Below, piece after piece: positions 49,822-58,863 of a stretch of 64,000 nt of DNA. The notes beneath the pieces are model-generated. The model had not been told where the DNA came from. It made no database searches and saw only the letters and a program-made list of their open reading frames with translations. A program made the translations under genes and the position numbers. The stretch comes from DATARH01 sp036268075 (GTDB lineage: Bacteria > Pseudomonadota > Alphaproteobacteria > ATCC43930 > CGMCC-115725), in assembly GCA_036268075.1 (NCBI GenBank), contig DATAUV010000132.1, positions 1 through 64,000 of the forward strand, read 5' to 3'. Position 1 is the first letter of the stretch; each line of letters starts with the position of its first letter.

Positions 49822-51897
49822 CTACCGCCCGACGGCGCCCCTTCCCTGGCCCTGCCCCTGCCCCTGGCCCTGCCCCTGGCCCTGCCCCTGGCCCTGCCCC
49901 TGGCCCTGCTGACCGCCCTGCTCGCGTGGGTTCTCACGCGATCCGGGGTCGGGCAGCGGGAGACCGGGCAGCGGCAAGCCCGGCTGCGGCAGACCGGGGT
50001 GTGCGCGCTCGCGCGGCACACAGGTGCCGCCCTGCTGGATTTCGTCACCCGGGCACGCGCATCCCCCCGCGGCATTCGGCACCAGCGGCAGCTTGCAAAT
50101 CGTCTCTCGGACGCACTTCCCGTTGATCAGCACCTCACCCTTCTCCGGGCACGCGCATCCCCCCGTGGGAGTCTGCACCGTCGGCGGCTTGCAGATCGGC
50201 TGCTTGACGCACTGCCCACGGATTAGCACTGTCCCGGTTGGGCACACGCACTCGTTCGCAACCGGCCCCGGCACCATCGGCGGCTTGCAGCTCGTCTGCG
50301 GGACGCACGCTCCGCCGACCAGCACCGATCCGGTCGGGCACACACACCCGGCCGGCCCCGCCACCATCGGCAACTGGCACGTCGTCTGCGTGACGCACTC
50401 GCCGCCGACCAGCACCGAGCCGGTCGGGCAGACGCACTGGCCCGGAACCGGCCCCGGCACCATCGGCGGCTGGCAGAGCTGCCGCGTCGTCACCTTGATG
50501 CAGGATTTGTTGTTGGACGGGTCGCTGTCGGTGAGCCCCGAGCCCGCATCGAGCCCGACAACCGCGCAGTTCTCCACCGTGCCCGACTGGGTCATCTTGG
50601 TCTTGACCAGGATCGGCGGCAGCGACGCGTTGGCGGCGAGCGTGCCGCCCAGCGTGTACGTGCAGCTCAGCGCCCCCGGCCCTGTCAGCGTCGCGGGCGT
50701 GCAGAGCCAGCCCGTTCCGGTCGCGCTGGTCACGGTCATCCCGCCCGGCACGTTGTCGGTCACGGTGATGCTGCCGGCGGGATAGGCGAACGCCGCCCCC
50801 GCATTCGTCACCGTCAGGTCGAACCAATGCGTTCCCGGCGGCTCGCCGACGGGCATCCTCGCCTCGGTCTTCGCGATCTTCACATCGACCGGAGTCGGTT
50901 TCGGGCAATCCGGCAGCGTCAGCTTGATCTCGCCCGAGCAGCATTCGTCGGTGCCGGGCTTGCTGCCGCCGCCGATCTTGGTCGCGGTGGCTTCGAGCGT
51001 CACCGCCTCGCCGGGGGTCCCGCCGGCCAGGGTCCAGATCGTCGTCGCCGCCCACGGCTGCTGCGCCGGCGTCACCGTGACGCCCGCCGTCGCCGAGGCC
51101 AGCGTGATCTCGCTCCCGGTAAACCCGCCGCCGCTCAGCGTCAGCGTATAGGTGCCGTCGCCGTTGCACGTGACGGCGACCTTCGTGTCCTGGAGGCAAC
51201 CCGTCACGACCGGCGGCGGCGGTGGCTTTTTATCGCAGCCGCCAGGGCTCATGCAGAAATTGTCGTACCCCGCCTCCTCCGACGGGTCCGAGGTCCAGTC
51301 GATCGGGATCTGCACCATCGACACGGCCTGGATGATCGTGTTCCAGCTCGCGCTGTAGCCGTTGCCGGTGGGCGCGATTACCCACTTGCCAGACGCGCTG
51401 GCGGGCAGGTTCTGCCCCGCATCGATCAGGTTAATCGGGGCGCAGATGTTCTGCCGCCACGGGTCGTTCGAGGTCACGGTAAAATTGGCGACGAATGTCG
51501 CGTGCAGCGTCGGGCCGCTCCAGATCGTAAAGCTGGGGGTGATCGGCCCCGGCGGCGTCCCCGACACGAACACCTTGAAGTCGAAGCAGAACTGGCCGCA
51601 CCCGCCCATCTTGGCGTTCCAGTCGCCGAGGTATTTTTCATCCCTCGAACACGCCGCGGACGCGCCCGCGGTGTCCCGCAGGTGCAGGTAGTAGTCGCCC
51701 GCCCCGCCGATGCTGTTCACATTCGACGTGTCGATGACGATGTTCGGTGCCGCCGGGCAGGCTTCCCAGCCGCTCAAGCCGGCCGTCCCCTCCCCGAACC
51801 GATCGCACATCGGCCCCGATTGGGCCGCGGCCGGCGTGATCGCCGACACAGCCAGCGCGACAACGAACGCCAATCCGGCGAGGGCCCTGCGCAGCAT
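49822..51897 (-). CDS. Large secreted Cys-rich repeat protein with (QG)n tail
   Basis: A 691-residue protein from ATG 51897, which has GGAG 6 bp upstream; an ATG at 51939 overlaps the upstream stop. It has a signal peptide (about 1-26) and an N-terminal globular part with paired cysteines (to about 225). A 95-residue module ending DECCSGEIKLTLPDC (about 234-331) follows a poly-Pro linker. Then come a DUF11-type domain (about 335-470), five Cys-rich repeats of about 30 residues (CVCPTGSVLVGG type, 475-629) and a (QG)n tail (about 662-684). No family assignment. It is coupled with the next secreted protein, which carries the same module. Confidence 0.75.
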   Translation of the reverse strand: MLRRALAGLAFVVALAVSAITPAAAQSGPMCDRFGEGTAGLSGWEACPAAPNIVIDTSNVNSIGGAGDYYLHLRDTAGASAACSRDEKYLGDWNAKMGGCGQFCFDFKVFVSGTPPGPITPSFTIWSGPTLHATFVANFTVTSNDPWRQNICAPINLIDAGQNLPASASGKWVIAPTGNGYSASWNTIIQAVSMVQIPIDWTSDPSEEAGYDNFCMSPGGCDKKPPPPPVVTGCLQDTKVAVTCNGDGTYTLTLSGGGFTGSEITLASATAGVTVTPAQQPWAATTIWTLAGGTPGEAVTLEATATKIGGGSKPGTDECCSGEIKLTLPDCPKPTPVDVKIAKTEARMPVGEPPGTHWFDLTVTNAGAAFAYPAGSITVTDNVPGGMTVTSATGTGWLCTPATLTGPGALSCTYTLGGTLAANASLPPILVKTKMTQSGTVENCAVVGLDAGSGLTDSDPSNNKSCIKVTTRQLCQPPMVPGPVPGQCVCPTGSVLVGGECVTQTTCQLPMVAGPAGCVCPTGSVLVGGACVPQTSCKPPMVPGPVANECVCPTGTVLIRGQCVKQPICKPPTVQTPTGGCACPEKGEVLINGKCVRETICKLPLVPNAAGGCACPGDEIQQGGTCVPRERAHPGLPQPGLPLPGLPLPDPGSRENPREQGGQQGQGQGQGQGQGQGQGQGQGQGRGAVGR
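49844..49909. repeat. 12-bp tandem repeat encoding the (QG)n tail
   Basis: About five copies of a 12-bp unit (CCTGGCCCTGCC, plus strand) that codes for Gln-Gly dipeptides on the minus strand. The copy number could change by slippage, and a 12-bp step keeps the frame. Confidence 0.85.
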
Positions 51898-51935
51898 TGT
51901 ATGCTCCGTTCTTGAGGCTTCGGACATGCGGGTCG

Positions 51936-53918
51936 TCATTTCCGGATCCCGCAGCTAGCTTTCGGGATCGAGACCTCGATCTTGCTTCGGCAGCAATCGT
52001 ACGGCTTGCCGCTCGCGGCCGCGGCCGCGTCGAACGCGCAGATGTCGAGGATCGCGGTGGCCCCCGCCGGTCCGGTCACTGGGATGTTCGCCGGATTGAG
52101 CGGGATCGGTCCGCCGGGCACGCTGACCCCGGCGGTTTGCGAGCGCGCGCTGACCGCACTGATCCAGGCCGGCCCGGTGACGGCCAGCTTGTAGACCCAT
52201 TGCCCCGTGGCCGTGTCGCACTCGAACGCCCCCTTGCTGGCAAAGCAGGCTCTCGGCGGTGGCGGCGGCGGGCAATTCGGCCCGATGCAGCCCGGATTGG
52301 GTGGGCCGCCTCCCCCGCCACCTCCTCCACCACCTCCGCCGGACGCACCGCCGCCAACCGCGCCGGAGCCTCCGGCCGCGGCAACCGCGGTCGAGCCCGC
52401 GCAAGGCTGCGCCAGCACCCGCACCCCGCCGATATGGCCGAGCGCGCCGGGGTCGTCGAACCGGTCGTCGTAGTCGATGAAATAGCTCGTCGCCGGCGGC
52501 TCGTTGGCCGGACGCACCAGGTCGACCGGATTGCCCTGCAGCCCATGCACGACCAGCGGACCGCCCGGATCGAGCTGGCTCTTCCGCGTCGGGTCGTTGC
52601 GCAGATTCTGCCCGGTCGTCCACAGCGCCGCTTCGCACGTCCCGGTCGCGAGCGTCCCGTCGGGCGCATAGCCGTAGCCGAGCGCGACGCCGCCGTCGGT
52701 ATTGCGGAAATCGCCGGCGAACCCGATCGCGTATTCCTGGGGCGCGGGCTTCCACAGCCCCGGCGACGGCGGATCGTTCGGCTCCTTCGGCCAAAACCGC
52801 AACACCCGCGGCTCACCGGCCTTGGTAAAGGCGGAATAGTCATAGCTGGCGGCGATCGGCGCGCGCTGCGCCAAGAGCATCGCGCCTTGCCGCGAAAATG
52901 CGATGTCAGACACCGCATACGGCCCCGGCTGCGCCGGCACCGCCAGTTCGAGCCGCGCGTCCGCGCCGAGGCCGCCATCCGGCCGAATGCCCACCGACCA
53001 GATTTCCGGCCCCATATTCGCTGCCCCGTTCCCGGTCGAATAGAACAGCCGGTCCGCCCGCACCGCGAGCCCCCATACCCGCCGCTCCGGCGGCGCGAAG
53101 CCCCAGCCGGCCGGGTTGGTCGCATCGAATTTGGGGCTGGCGATGTTGGGGCGGTTGGCGGCGCTGAACGCCATCGGCGCCAGCTTCGCGGCGCCGCGCC
53201 CGGTGACGCCGTGGTCATACGGCGCACCCGCCTCGCTGCCGTCGGCGATCGCGAAACGATGGATCATGCCGGTATGCAGGTCGGAGACGAAAAGCTGCCT
53301 GTGCGCGGCATCGTAGGCGAGACCGCCCAGCCCCGTTCCCGGGTTGGGCGTGCCGCCGAGCGTCACCTCGGCGAACAGCGTCGCCGCGCCGGTCGTGCCG
53401 TCGATCTTGTAGACGCTGCCCGGCCCGCCATTCAGATCGAGCCCGAACTGGCCCGCCATCCACCCCGCGCCCGGCCCGCCGGTCTTGCGCCGCTCGGGGG
53501 TCCCGTTGGCTCCGCGGCGGACGAGGTTCAGCCCAAACGCCGAGGTCGCGGCGAGATAAATGTTGGGCGGGTTCTGGTCGTCGAGCGCGACGCCGAACAC
53601 CTGACCGACATCCTTCGCATGAACGTCAAACGTCTTCGGCGCCGCAAACAGCCGTCCGTCCCAGGGAAAGCCCGGCGTCGTCAAATCGATCACCCGGGCC
53701 GACGGCCCGTCGGGATCGATAAAGGTGAGATCGGTCACCGATTTGCCCGGCGGGCGCGGTTGCGCCGGGTCGGGCGCGATCGTTCCCGAAAACCCGGTAA
53801 CGACGGCGTCGCCCAACGCTAGATCGGGGCGGCTGCCAGGCTGTTGCGCCCCGGCGCCGGTCGAATACGCCAAGACAACAGACAATAATGCCAAAAGCGA
53901 TACGCTGATCTTGGACAT
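51936..53918 (-). CDS. Secreted beta-propeller-like protein with Cys-ended C-terminal module
   Basis: A 660-residue protein with a signal peptide (1-25, ending TGAGAQ). Residues 40-505 have repeated segments of a propeller type (GQVFGVALDDQNPPNIYLAA, GLGGLAYDAAHRQLFVSDLH, then VWGLAVRADRLFYSTGNG). A Gly-rich linker (about 520-545) and a poly-Pro stretch lead to a module of about 100 residues with CFASKG at its start and CCRSKIEVSIPKASC at its end. The same module is in the downstream protein. The two genes nearly touch, so the products are probably made and exported together. Function unknown. Confidence 0.75.
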   Translation of the reverse strand: MSKISVSLLALLSVVLAYSTGAGAQQPGSRPDLALGDAVVTGFSGTIAPDPAQPRPPGKSVTDLTFIDPDGPSARVIDLTTPGFPWDGRLFAAPKTFDVHAKDVGQVFGVALDDQNPPNIYLAATSAFGLNLVRRGANGTPERRKTGGPGAGWMAGQFGLDLNGGPGSVYKIDGTTGAATLFAEVTLGGTPNPGTGLGGLAYDAAHRQLFVSDLHTGMIHRFAIADGSEAGAPYDHGVTGRGAAKLAPMAFSAANRPNIASPKFDATNPAGWGFAPPERRVWGLAVRADRLFYSTGNGAANMGPEIWSVGIRPDGGLGADARLELAVPAQPGPYAVSDIAFSRQGAMLLAQRAPIAASYDYSAFTKAGEPRVLRFWPKEPNDPPSPGLWKPAPQEYAIGFAGDFRNTDGGVALGYGYAPDGTLATGTCEAALWTTGQNLRNDPTRKSQLDPGGPLVVHGLQGNPVDLVRPANEPPATSYFIDYDDRFDDPGALGHIGGVRVLAQPCAGSTAVAAAGGSGAVGGGASGGGGGGGGGGGGPPNPGCIGPNCPPPPPPRACFASKGAFECDTATGQWVYKLAVTGPAWISAVSARSQTAGVSVPGGPIPLNPANIPVTGPAGATAILDICAFDAAAAASGKPYDCCRSKIEVSIPKASCGIRK

Positions 53919-54409
53919 GACGCCTCTAACTCCGGTCCCGCTTGCGGTAGAGTTCGGTTCACCACGGCAACTTCGGCGAATGTGTTAGGCGCCATCCGGC
54001 GATGGCTAAAACTCGGGCTGATAAGCTCAATCGCGTCGCAAAGTTCTTCAGTTTCAATGGTCAATCTGACGTGTTGATGCCTCTTAAGCGTCGAGCACAG
54101 CGAAAGATAGATCGCCAATTTGGATAGTTCACGATTACCGGCGCAGCAATGTCAAGCGCCGTCACCACTGGCCCGAGCCTCGCCACCAGCCGCCGCGTCT
54201 TTAATTCCGCGCGGCGATGGATCACTGCCCGACCTGATTGCATCTTAGGACGGGGCGAAAGCGTTTATCCCCTCACAGGCGATTTTTTTACTTTTTATTT
54301 ACGCCGACGGTTTCAGCGGCAATCTCGCACCGACGTCCGTTGAGCGTCCTTCGTGCTGCGCACCTGCGATGACCATAGTAGAGTCGCGAAAGACCAGCCG
54401 AGGCCAGCA
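53919..54409. other. 491-bp gap upstream of the secreted protein pair
   Basis: No convincing gene. It is less GC-rich than its surroundings, with a T-rich tract at 54281-54300. It should contain the promoter of the secreted pair (minus strand) and of the NTF2-like gene (plus strand). A 99-codon minus-strand frame (53819-54118) overlaps the secreted gene and has no support. Confidence 0.55.
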
Positions 54410-54892
54410 ATGCCCGATTTCCCCGCCCTGCTCGACCGCTTCGCCGCCGCAATCGTCACCGACGACGGCCAGGGCCTCGCCGCGCTCTTCACCGAGGACG
54501 GCACCTACGACGATGGCTTCTTCGGCGCCCACACCGGCCGCCCCGCCATCGCCGCGATGCTCCGGCGCTTCCACGACACCGGCCGCGACTACCGCTGGGA
54601 CTGGTCCGATCCCCTGACCGACGGCCGCACCGCCTATGCACGCTGGCGCTTCAGCTACGCCTCGCGCCTGCCGGGCTGCGAGGGCAAGCCGGTGATGTTC
54701 GAAGGCATCAGCCGCTTCCTCTTCCGCGGCGACCTCATCGCCCACTACGCCGAAGCCTTCGACCGCGGTGTCGCCCTCGTCCAGCTCGCCATGCCCTCCG
54801 ACCGCATCGCCCGCATCCTTGAAAAAGCCGCCGCCGAGCAGAACGCCACACGAGAGGCTCGCGCACACCTCGACCGGTTCAAGACCGGCTAA
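54410..54892 (+). CDS. SnoaL-like NTF2 superfamily protein
   Basis: A 160-residue alpha+beta protein starting MPDFPALLDRFAAAIVTDDG, then GLAALFTEDGTYDDGFFG and GRPAIAAMLRRFHDTG, a pattern of the SnoaL-like branch of the NTF2 fold. Members include small isomerases, hydrolases and non-catalytic binding proteins. It is 39 bp upstream of the nitroreductase gene and probably cotranscribed. I chose the ATG at 54410; the frame opens earlier without support. Confidence 0.82.
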   Translation: MPDFPALLDRFAAAIVTDDGQGLAALFTEDGTYDDGFFGAHTGRPAIAAMLRRFHDTGRDYRWDWSDPLTDGRTAYARWRFSYASRLPGCEGKPVMFEGISRFLFRGDLIAHYAEAFDRGVALVQLAMPSDRIARILEKAAAEQNATREARAHLDRFKTG

Positions 54893-54931
54893 CCCCGCCC
54901 GGCGCGCCTCGATACTTTCCCGGAGAATGGA

Positions 54932-55576
54932 ATGACGGACCAAATCCACGATCTGTTCGAAATCATGGCGACGACCCGCTCGATGCGGCGCTTGAAGCCG
55001 GATCCCATCCCCGACGCCCTCATCCACAAAATCCTCGAGGCCGGCGTGTCGGCGCCGTCAGGCGGCAACATGCAGCGGTGGCGTTTCCTCGTCGTTCGCG
55101 ACCGATCGGTCAAACAGACGGTCGGCGCCTACTACAAGCGCGCCTGGGACGAGGTCGTGAGCCCGCGCTATCGCGCCGGCACGCCCGCGCCCGGCACCAG
55201 CCCCGAGCGGTTCGCGCGGATGCTGGACGCGGCGCAATACCTCGCCGACCACATCCACGAGGCGCCGCTGTGGATCGTGCCGTGCATGGAAGGCGCCAAC
55301 CCGGCCCGCACCGCCGGCTCGTCGATCTACCCGGCGGTGCAGAACATGCTCCTGGCCGCGCGGGCGCTCGGCCTCGGCGCGACGCTGACGACGCTCTACC
55401 TCAATCTCGAGGCGGAGGTGGAGGCGGCGCTCGGCCTGCCTCCCGACGTGCATTCCTATGCCCTGCTGCCGATCGGCTACCCGATGGGCCGCTTCGGCCC
55501 GGTCCGCCGCGTCCCGCTCGCGGAGATCGTCTACGAAGACCGTTGGGGTCGGGCTTTTCGGCAGACAACGCCCTGA
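54932..55576 (+). CDS. Nitroreductase family protein
   Basis: A 214-residue FMN-dependent reductase. It has the N-terminal FMN-binding RSMRRLKPDPIPDALIHKIL, then APSGGNMQRWRFLVV, and the late LLAARALGLGATLTTLY and VHSYALLPIGYPMGRFGPVRR. Such enzymes reduce nitro groups, quinones or iodotyrosine-like substrates with NAD(P)H. It follows the NTF2-like gene closely. Confidence 0.9.
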   Translation: MTDQIHDLFEIMATTRSMRRLKPDPIPDALIHKILEAGVSAPSGGNMQRWRFLVVRDRSVKQTVGAYYKRAWDEVVSPRYRAGTPAPGTSPERFARMLDAAQYLADHIHEAPLWIVPCMEGANPARTAGSSIYPAVQNMLLAARALGLGATLTTLYLNLEAEVEAALGLPPDVHSYALLPIGYPMGRFGPVRRVPLAEIVYEDRWGRAFRQTTP

Positions 55577-55660
55577 TGTTCCGCGGCCACGAGCCGCCGC
55601 GGAACGCCTCACGTAAGTACAAACCTGCGCTTGTGGCGGACGATGCCGGCCGCGAGAGGC

Positions 55661-56851
55661 CTACCAGGCCTCCCGCCCGCGCACCGGCCGCGCCGTCTCG
55701 GCCACCTTCTGCTCCGCCTCGTGCTTGTCGAACATGGCCTTCGCGGCGGCATTGCGCTTCGCCCCGAATTCGGCCCGGTTGTCGCCGCACCATTCATACG
55801 ACGCCGCTCGCGGCCGGTTCTGCTTCGAGAAATGCGGCATCACATACCGGGCATAGAGCTCGTACGACCGCTTGGTCGCCTCGAAATCGGCCCAGTTATG
55901 CGCCTGGTGCAGAAACGCGCCAAACTCGCCCTGCTTGGCCTGCAGCCGCTCGATCAGCGCGATCGCGTCGTCCGGCGTCCCGCACACCCCGAACTTGTTG
56001 TCGATAAACCACTCCAGCGGGTCCTGCCCCGCCGGCACGATAAACCGCGGCTGGTTGTTGTTGAGGTAGCCGAGATACCGCTCGAACCCCCATTTCGCGT
56101 TCTTGAACGCCTGCTCGCGGGTCTCGGCGATGTGCATGGGGCCGACGAGGCGGAGCTGGTTCGCATCCATCGTCCGCCCCTCTTCGGCGGCGAGGTCGCA
56201 CGCGATCTTCCAGTTCGAGCCGAGCGCGTCATACCCGAACGGGTTGGTCGCCGCGACGCAGATCATGCTGAGCCCGTATTTCCCGGCGAGCCGCCCGCCC
56301 GACGGCGTCACCGCGCTGACGACGGCCACCTCGGGCCGGGGCTTCGTGTACGGCAGCAGATGCAGCCGGCACCCCTCCATCGTGTACCAGTCGGTCTTCT
56401 CGGTGATGGTCTCGCCGTTGAAGAGGCGCAGGATCGCGTCGAGCGACTGGGCCATGCGGTCGCGCTGGGTCATCGGGTCGATGCCCATCATGATCGCGTC
56501 CGACGCCAACAGCCCCGGCCCCGCGCCGAACATCACCCGCCCGCGCGTCATGTGGTCGAGCTGGACGATCCGGTCCGCGATCATCATCGGGTGGTGATAG
56601 GGCAGCGAGACGACCCCGGTGCCGAACTTGATGTGCCGCGTCCGCTCGGCGGCGAAGGCGATAAAAATCTCCGGCGACGAGATGATCTCGTACCCCGCCG
56701 AATGGTGCTCGCCGATCCACGCCTCCTGAAACCCGAGCTTGTCGAGCCACACCATCAGGTCGAGGTCGCGTTCGAGGCATTGCGTCGGGTCCTCCTCGTT
56801 CGGATGGAACGGCGGCAGGAAAATCCCGTGGCGCAGGTTGATCTCGCTCAT
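55661..56851 (-). CDS. LLM class flavin-dependent oxidoreductase
   Basis: A 396-residue luciferase-like monooxygenase (TIM barrel) using reduced FMN from a separate reductase. It shows HGIFLPPFHPNEEDPTQCLE, the WIGEHHSAGYEI pattern, IKFGTGVVSLPYHHPMMIAD and GRVMFGAGPGLLASDA. The C-terminal region is about 60 residues longer than minimal family members. I chose the ATG at 56851. It is convergent with the nitroreductase gene, which could supply reduced flavin, though this is only inferred. Confidence 0.9.
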   Translation of the reverse strand: MSEINLRHGIFLPPFHPNEEDPTQCLERDLDLMVWLDKLGFQEAWIGEHHSAGYEIISSPEIFIAFAAERTRHIKFGTGVVSLPYHHPMMIADRIVQLDHMTRGRVMFGAGPGLLASDAIMMGIDPMTQRDRMAQSLDAILRLFNGETITEKTDWYTMEGCRLHLLPYTKPRPEVAVVSAVTPSGGRLAGKYGLSMICVAATNPFGYDALGSNWKIACDLAAEEGRTMDANQLRLVGPMHIAETREQAFKNAKWGFERYLGYLNNNQPRFIVPAGQDPLEWFIDNKFGVCGTPDDAIALIERLQAKQGEFGAFLHQAHNWADFEATKRSYELYARYVMPHFSKQNRPRAASYEWCGDNRAEFGAKRNAAAKAMFDKHEAEQKVAETARPVRGREAW

Positions 56852-56881
56852 CGCAAAGCCTCCTTGATCTCTCCGGCTGTC

Positions 56882-56969
56882 GTTGCGAGGAGCCGAAGGC
56901 GACGCGGCAATCCCCCTCCGACTAGCCTCCTGCGGATGGGGATTGCCGCGTCGCTCCGCTCCTCGCAAC
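56882..56969. repeat. Long imperfect palindrome upstream of the LLM gene
   Basis: Left arm 56882-56914 (GTTGCGAGGAGC, then GACGCGGCAATCCC) pairs with right arm 56938-56969 with few mismatches. The GTTGCGAGG / CCTCGCAAC ends are typical of a palindromic repeat in GC-rich alphaproteobacteria. It lies between divergent genes. Confidence 0.8.
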
Positions 56970-57091
56970 CGACACGACGGAATCAGCTATGCGATGCTAC
57001 CTAGTTTCCCCAGCGTGGAAAACATTTCAGCCCGCAACCCTCACGCGCCATATTGCGGTGCCGCAACGCGCCCGAGGAGCCTGTTTTCGCC

Positions 57092-58003
57092 ATGAGCCTA
57101 TCGCCCCAAGAATATCGCGAGCACCTGGAAGCAACCTCCGTGCGCGCCGGCTTCACCTTTCCCGGCGTGGTTTTGCCGGAAAGCCACGAGTTCCGCCTCG
57201 GCGAGATGCGCTTCCACTACCTTGACTGGGGCAACAAGAATTTGCCGACGATCGTGTTCCTGCACGGCGGCGCGCTCAACGCCCACACCTGGGACCTAGT
57301 CTGCCTCGCGCTGCGCGACGACTACCGCTGCGTCGCCTTTGACCAGCGCGGCCACGGCGACAGCGACTGGTCGGCCGATGCCGACTACACGATGTCCGCC
57401 CAACTCGCCGACACCAAGGGTTTCGTCGACCATCTCGGCCTCGACAAGTTCATCCTCGCCGGGATGTCGCTCGGCGCGATCAACTCGCTCAACTTCGCGA
57501 TCAACTATCCCGAGATGCTGTCGAACCTCGTCATCATCGACGCCGGCCCCGAGATGCGCCGGCCCGGGTCTAGCCGCATCCGCGACTTCGTCAACGGCGT
57601 CGCCGAGACCGTGACGATCGAGGGCATCATCGCAAAGGCGCTGGAGTTCAACCCTCGCCGCGACCCGAAGATCCTCCGCCGCAGCTTGATGCACGCGCTG
57701 CGCCAGCAGCCCGACGGCACCTGGAAGTGGAAATACGACCGCCGCCGCTTTCAGGTGCTCGACCAGGAAGCGCACCGCGCCGAGCGCGCCGCCCTCGCCG
57801 ACGGCCTCAACCGCGTCACCTGCCCGACCCTCGTCGTCCGCGGCGGCGAAAGCGACGTCTTCGCCGAGGAAGACGGCATCAGCCTCGCCCAGCGTCTCCC
57901 CGACGGCAAATTCGTCACCATCCCCCGCGCCGGCCACACGGTCCAAGGCGACAACCCGAAGGATTTGGTCGCCGAACTCCGCCGCTTCCTGCAGGCGAAC
58001 TGA
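57092..58003 (+). CDS. Alpha/beta hydrolase
   Basis: A 303-residue alpha/beta-hydrolase fold protein. The oxyanion-hole motif is VFLHGGALNAHTWD, the nucleophile elbow is AGMSLGAIN, and the catalytic His is in RAGHTVQGDNP. DQRGHGDSDW is present as in esterases, haloperoxidases and related hydrolases. There is no signal peptide. I chose the ATG at 57092; the frame reaches 57053. It stands alone before a HigBA pair. Confidence 0.9.
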   Translation: MSLSPQEYREHLEATSVRAGFTFPGVVLPESHEFRLGEMRFHYLDWGNKNLPTIVFLHGGALNAHTWDLVCLALRDDYRCVAFDQRGHGDSDWSADADYTMSAQLADTKGFVDHLGLDKFILAGMSLGAINSLNFAINYPEMLSNLVIIDAGPEMRRPGSSRIRDFVNGVAETVTIEGIIAKALEFNPRRDPKILRRSLMHALRQQPDGTWKWKYDRRRFQVLDQEAHRAERAALADGLNRVTCPTLVVRGGESDVFAEEDGISLAQRLPDGKFVTIPRAGHTVQGDNPKDLVAELRRFLQAN

Positions 58004-58035
58004 CCGGCAGGCGCAAATCCGTCGAGAGAGTAAAA

Positions 58036-58075
58036 TTCCCGATTTGGGAAATCGAGACTTTCCCCGATCTGGGAA
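58036..58075 (+). promoter_or_regulatory. Twin operator boxes and promoter of higBA
   Basis: Two palindromes, TTCCCGATTTGGGAA (58036-58050) and TTCCCCGATCTGGGAA (58060-58075), are about 24 bp centre to centre. A TATATT -10 lies at 58081-58086, 6 bp before the higB ATG (58093), so transcription should begin at or next to the start codon. HigA binding to the two boxes would repress the operon. Confidence 0.75.
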
Positions 58076-58092
58076 GTGACTATATTGTCTCG

Positions 58093-58395
58093 ATGCAGGT
58101 GGTCGCGCTCCGCACCTTGAAACTGTTCTGGGCGCGCCACCCGCAGGCGGAAAGTCCGCTGCGCACCTGGCACAGCATAGTTTCCGCGGCGGAGTGGGCC
58201 GGGCCGTCGGATGTCAGAACTCAATTCGGTTCGGCGGATTTTGTCGCGGACAATCGGGTCATCTTCAATATCGGAGGCAATAAATTCCGCCTCATCGCCC
58301 ATGTTTCCTATGAATACAAGGCGGTCCTCGTGAAATTCATCGGTACGCACGCCGAATACGACGCGATCGATCCTTCCAGCCATGGCCTAGCGTGA
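58093..58395 (+). CDS. higB: HigB-type mRNA interferase toxin
   Basis: A 100-residue RelE-superfamily toxin. It starts MQVVALRTLKLFWARHPQAE and has the HigB pattern FVADNRVIFNIGGNKFRLIA, then VKFIGTHAEYDAID. HigB cleaves mRNA on the ribosome; HigA neutralises it. The toxin comes before the antitoxin, the reverse of most pairs but normal for HigBA. No Shine-Dalgarno precedes the ATG; a leaderless message is likely. Confidence 0.9.
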   Translation: MQVVALRTLKLFWARHPQAESPLRTWHSIVSAAEWAGPSDVRTQFGSADFVADNRVIFNIGGNKFRLIAHVSYEYKAVLVKFIGTHAEYDAIDPSSHGLA

Positions 58396-58402
58396 GGTTG
58401 CC

Positions 58403-58765
58403 ATGACCGAGCTTCGTCCGATCCATTGCGAAGCCGACTACGATGCGGCGCTGGCGGAAATCGACACGTATTTCGCCAACGAGCCAAAGCGCGGTAGCCC
58501 CGAGGGCGATCGCTTCGAGATTCTGCTCGCTCTGGTTGGTGCCTACGAAAAGGTGCATTGGCGAATAGAACCGCCGAGCGCGATCGACGCCATCCGAGAA
58601 GTGATGGCGCTAAAGGGCTATACGCAAAAGGACCTCGGCGAGCTTCTCGGGTCGCCGTCGAGAGCCTCGGAACTTCTGAGTCTCAAGCGCCCGTTGAACA
58701 TGGAGCAGGCCTACAAACTCCATGAGGCCTGGCAGGTGCCGGCCGAGTGCCTGCTGGCGCGCTAG
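58403..58765 (+). CDS. higA: HigA-type antitoxin
   Basis: A 120-residue protein 7 bp after higB. The N-terminal part is helical (DYDAALAEIDTYFANEPKRG), and the C-terminal half is an XRE-type helix-turn-helix (AIREVMALKGYTQKDLGELL, SRASELLSLKRPLNMEQAY). It should bind HigB and the two palindromes upstream. Confidence 0.9.
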   Translation: MTELRPIHCEADYDAALAEIDTYFANEPKRGSPEGDRFEILLALVGAYEKVHWRIEPPSAIDAIREVMALKGYTQKDLGELLGSPSRASELLSLKRPLNMEQAYKLHEAWQVPAECLLAR

Positions 58766-58784
58766 ACTAGCTCGCTACGCTCGC

Positions 58785-58863
58785 CCCTCACCCGCTTCGC
58801 TGCGCTCGGCACTACGCCCCGCACTGAGGGAGAGAGTGGCGCGCGAGGCGTGACGGGTGAGGG
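58785..58863. repeat. Dispersed CCCTCACCC/GGGTGAGGG inverted repeat, copy 2
   Basis: Exact 9-bp arms at 58785-58793 and 58855-58863 with an inner GGGAGAGAG-type segment. The reading frame of the ParE-type toxin runs into this element after its frameshift. Confidence 0.8.

Noticed and set aside
51897..53822. 641-codon plus-strand frame opposite the secreted propeller gene
   Set aside because: Antisense shadow; the minus-strand product has a signal peptide and repeats.
53819..54118. 99-codon minus-strand frame in the gap before the secreted genes
   Set aside because: Overlaps the start of the secreted gene, no Shine-Dalgarno, no family.
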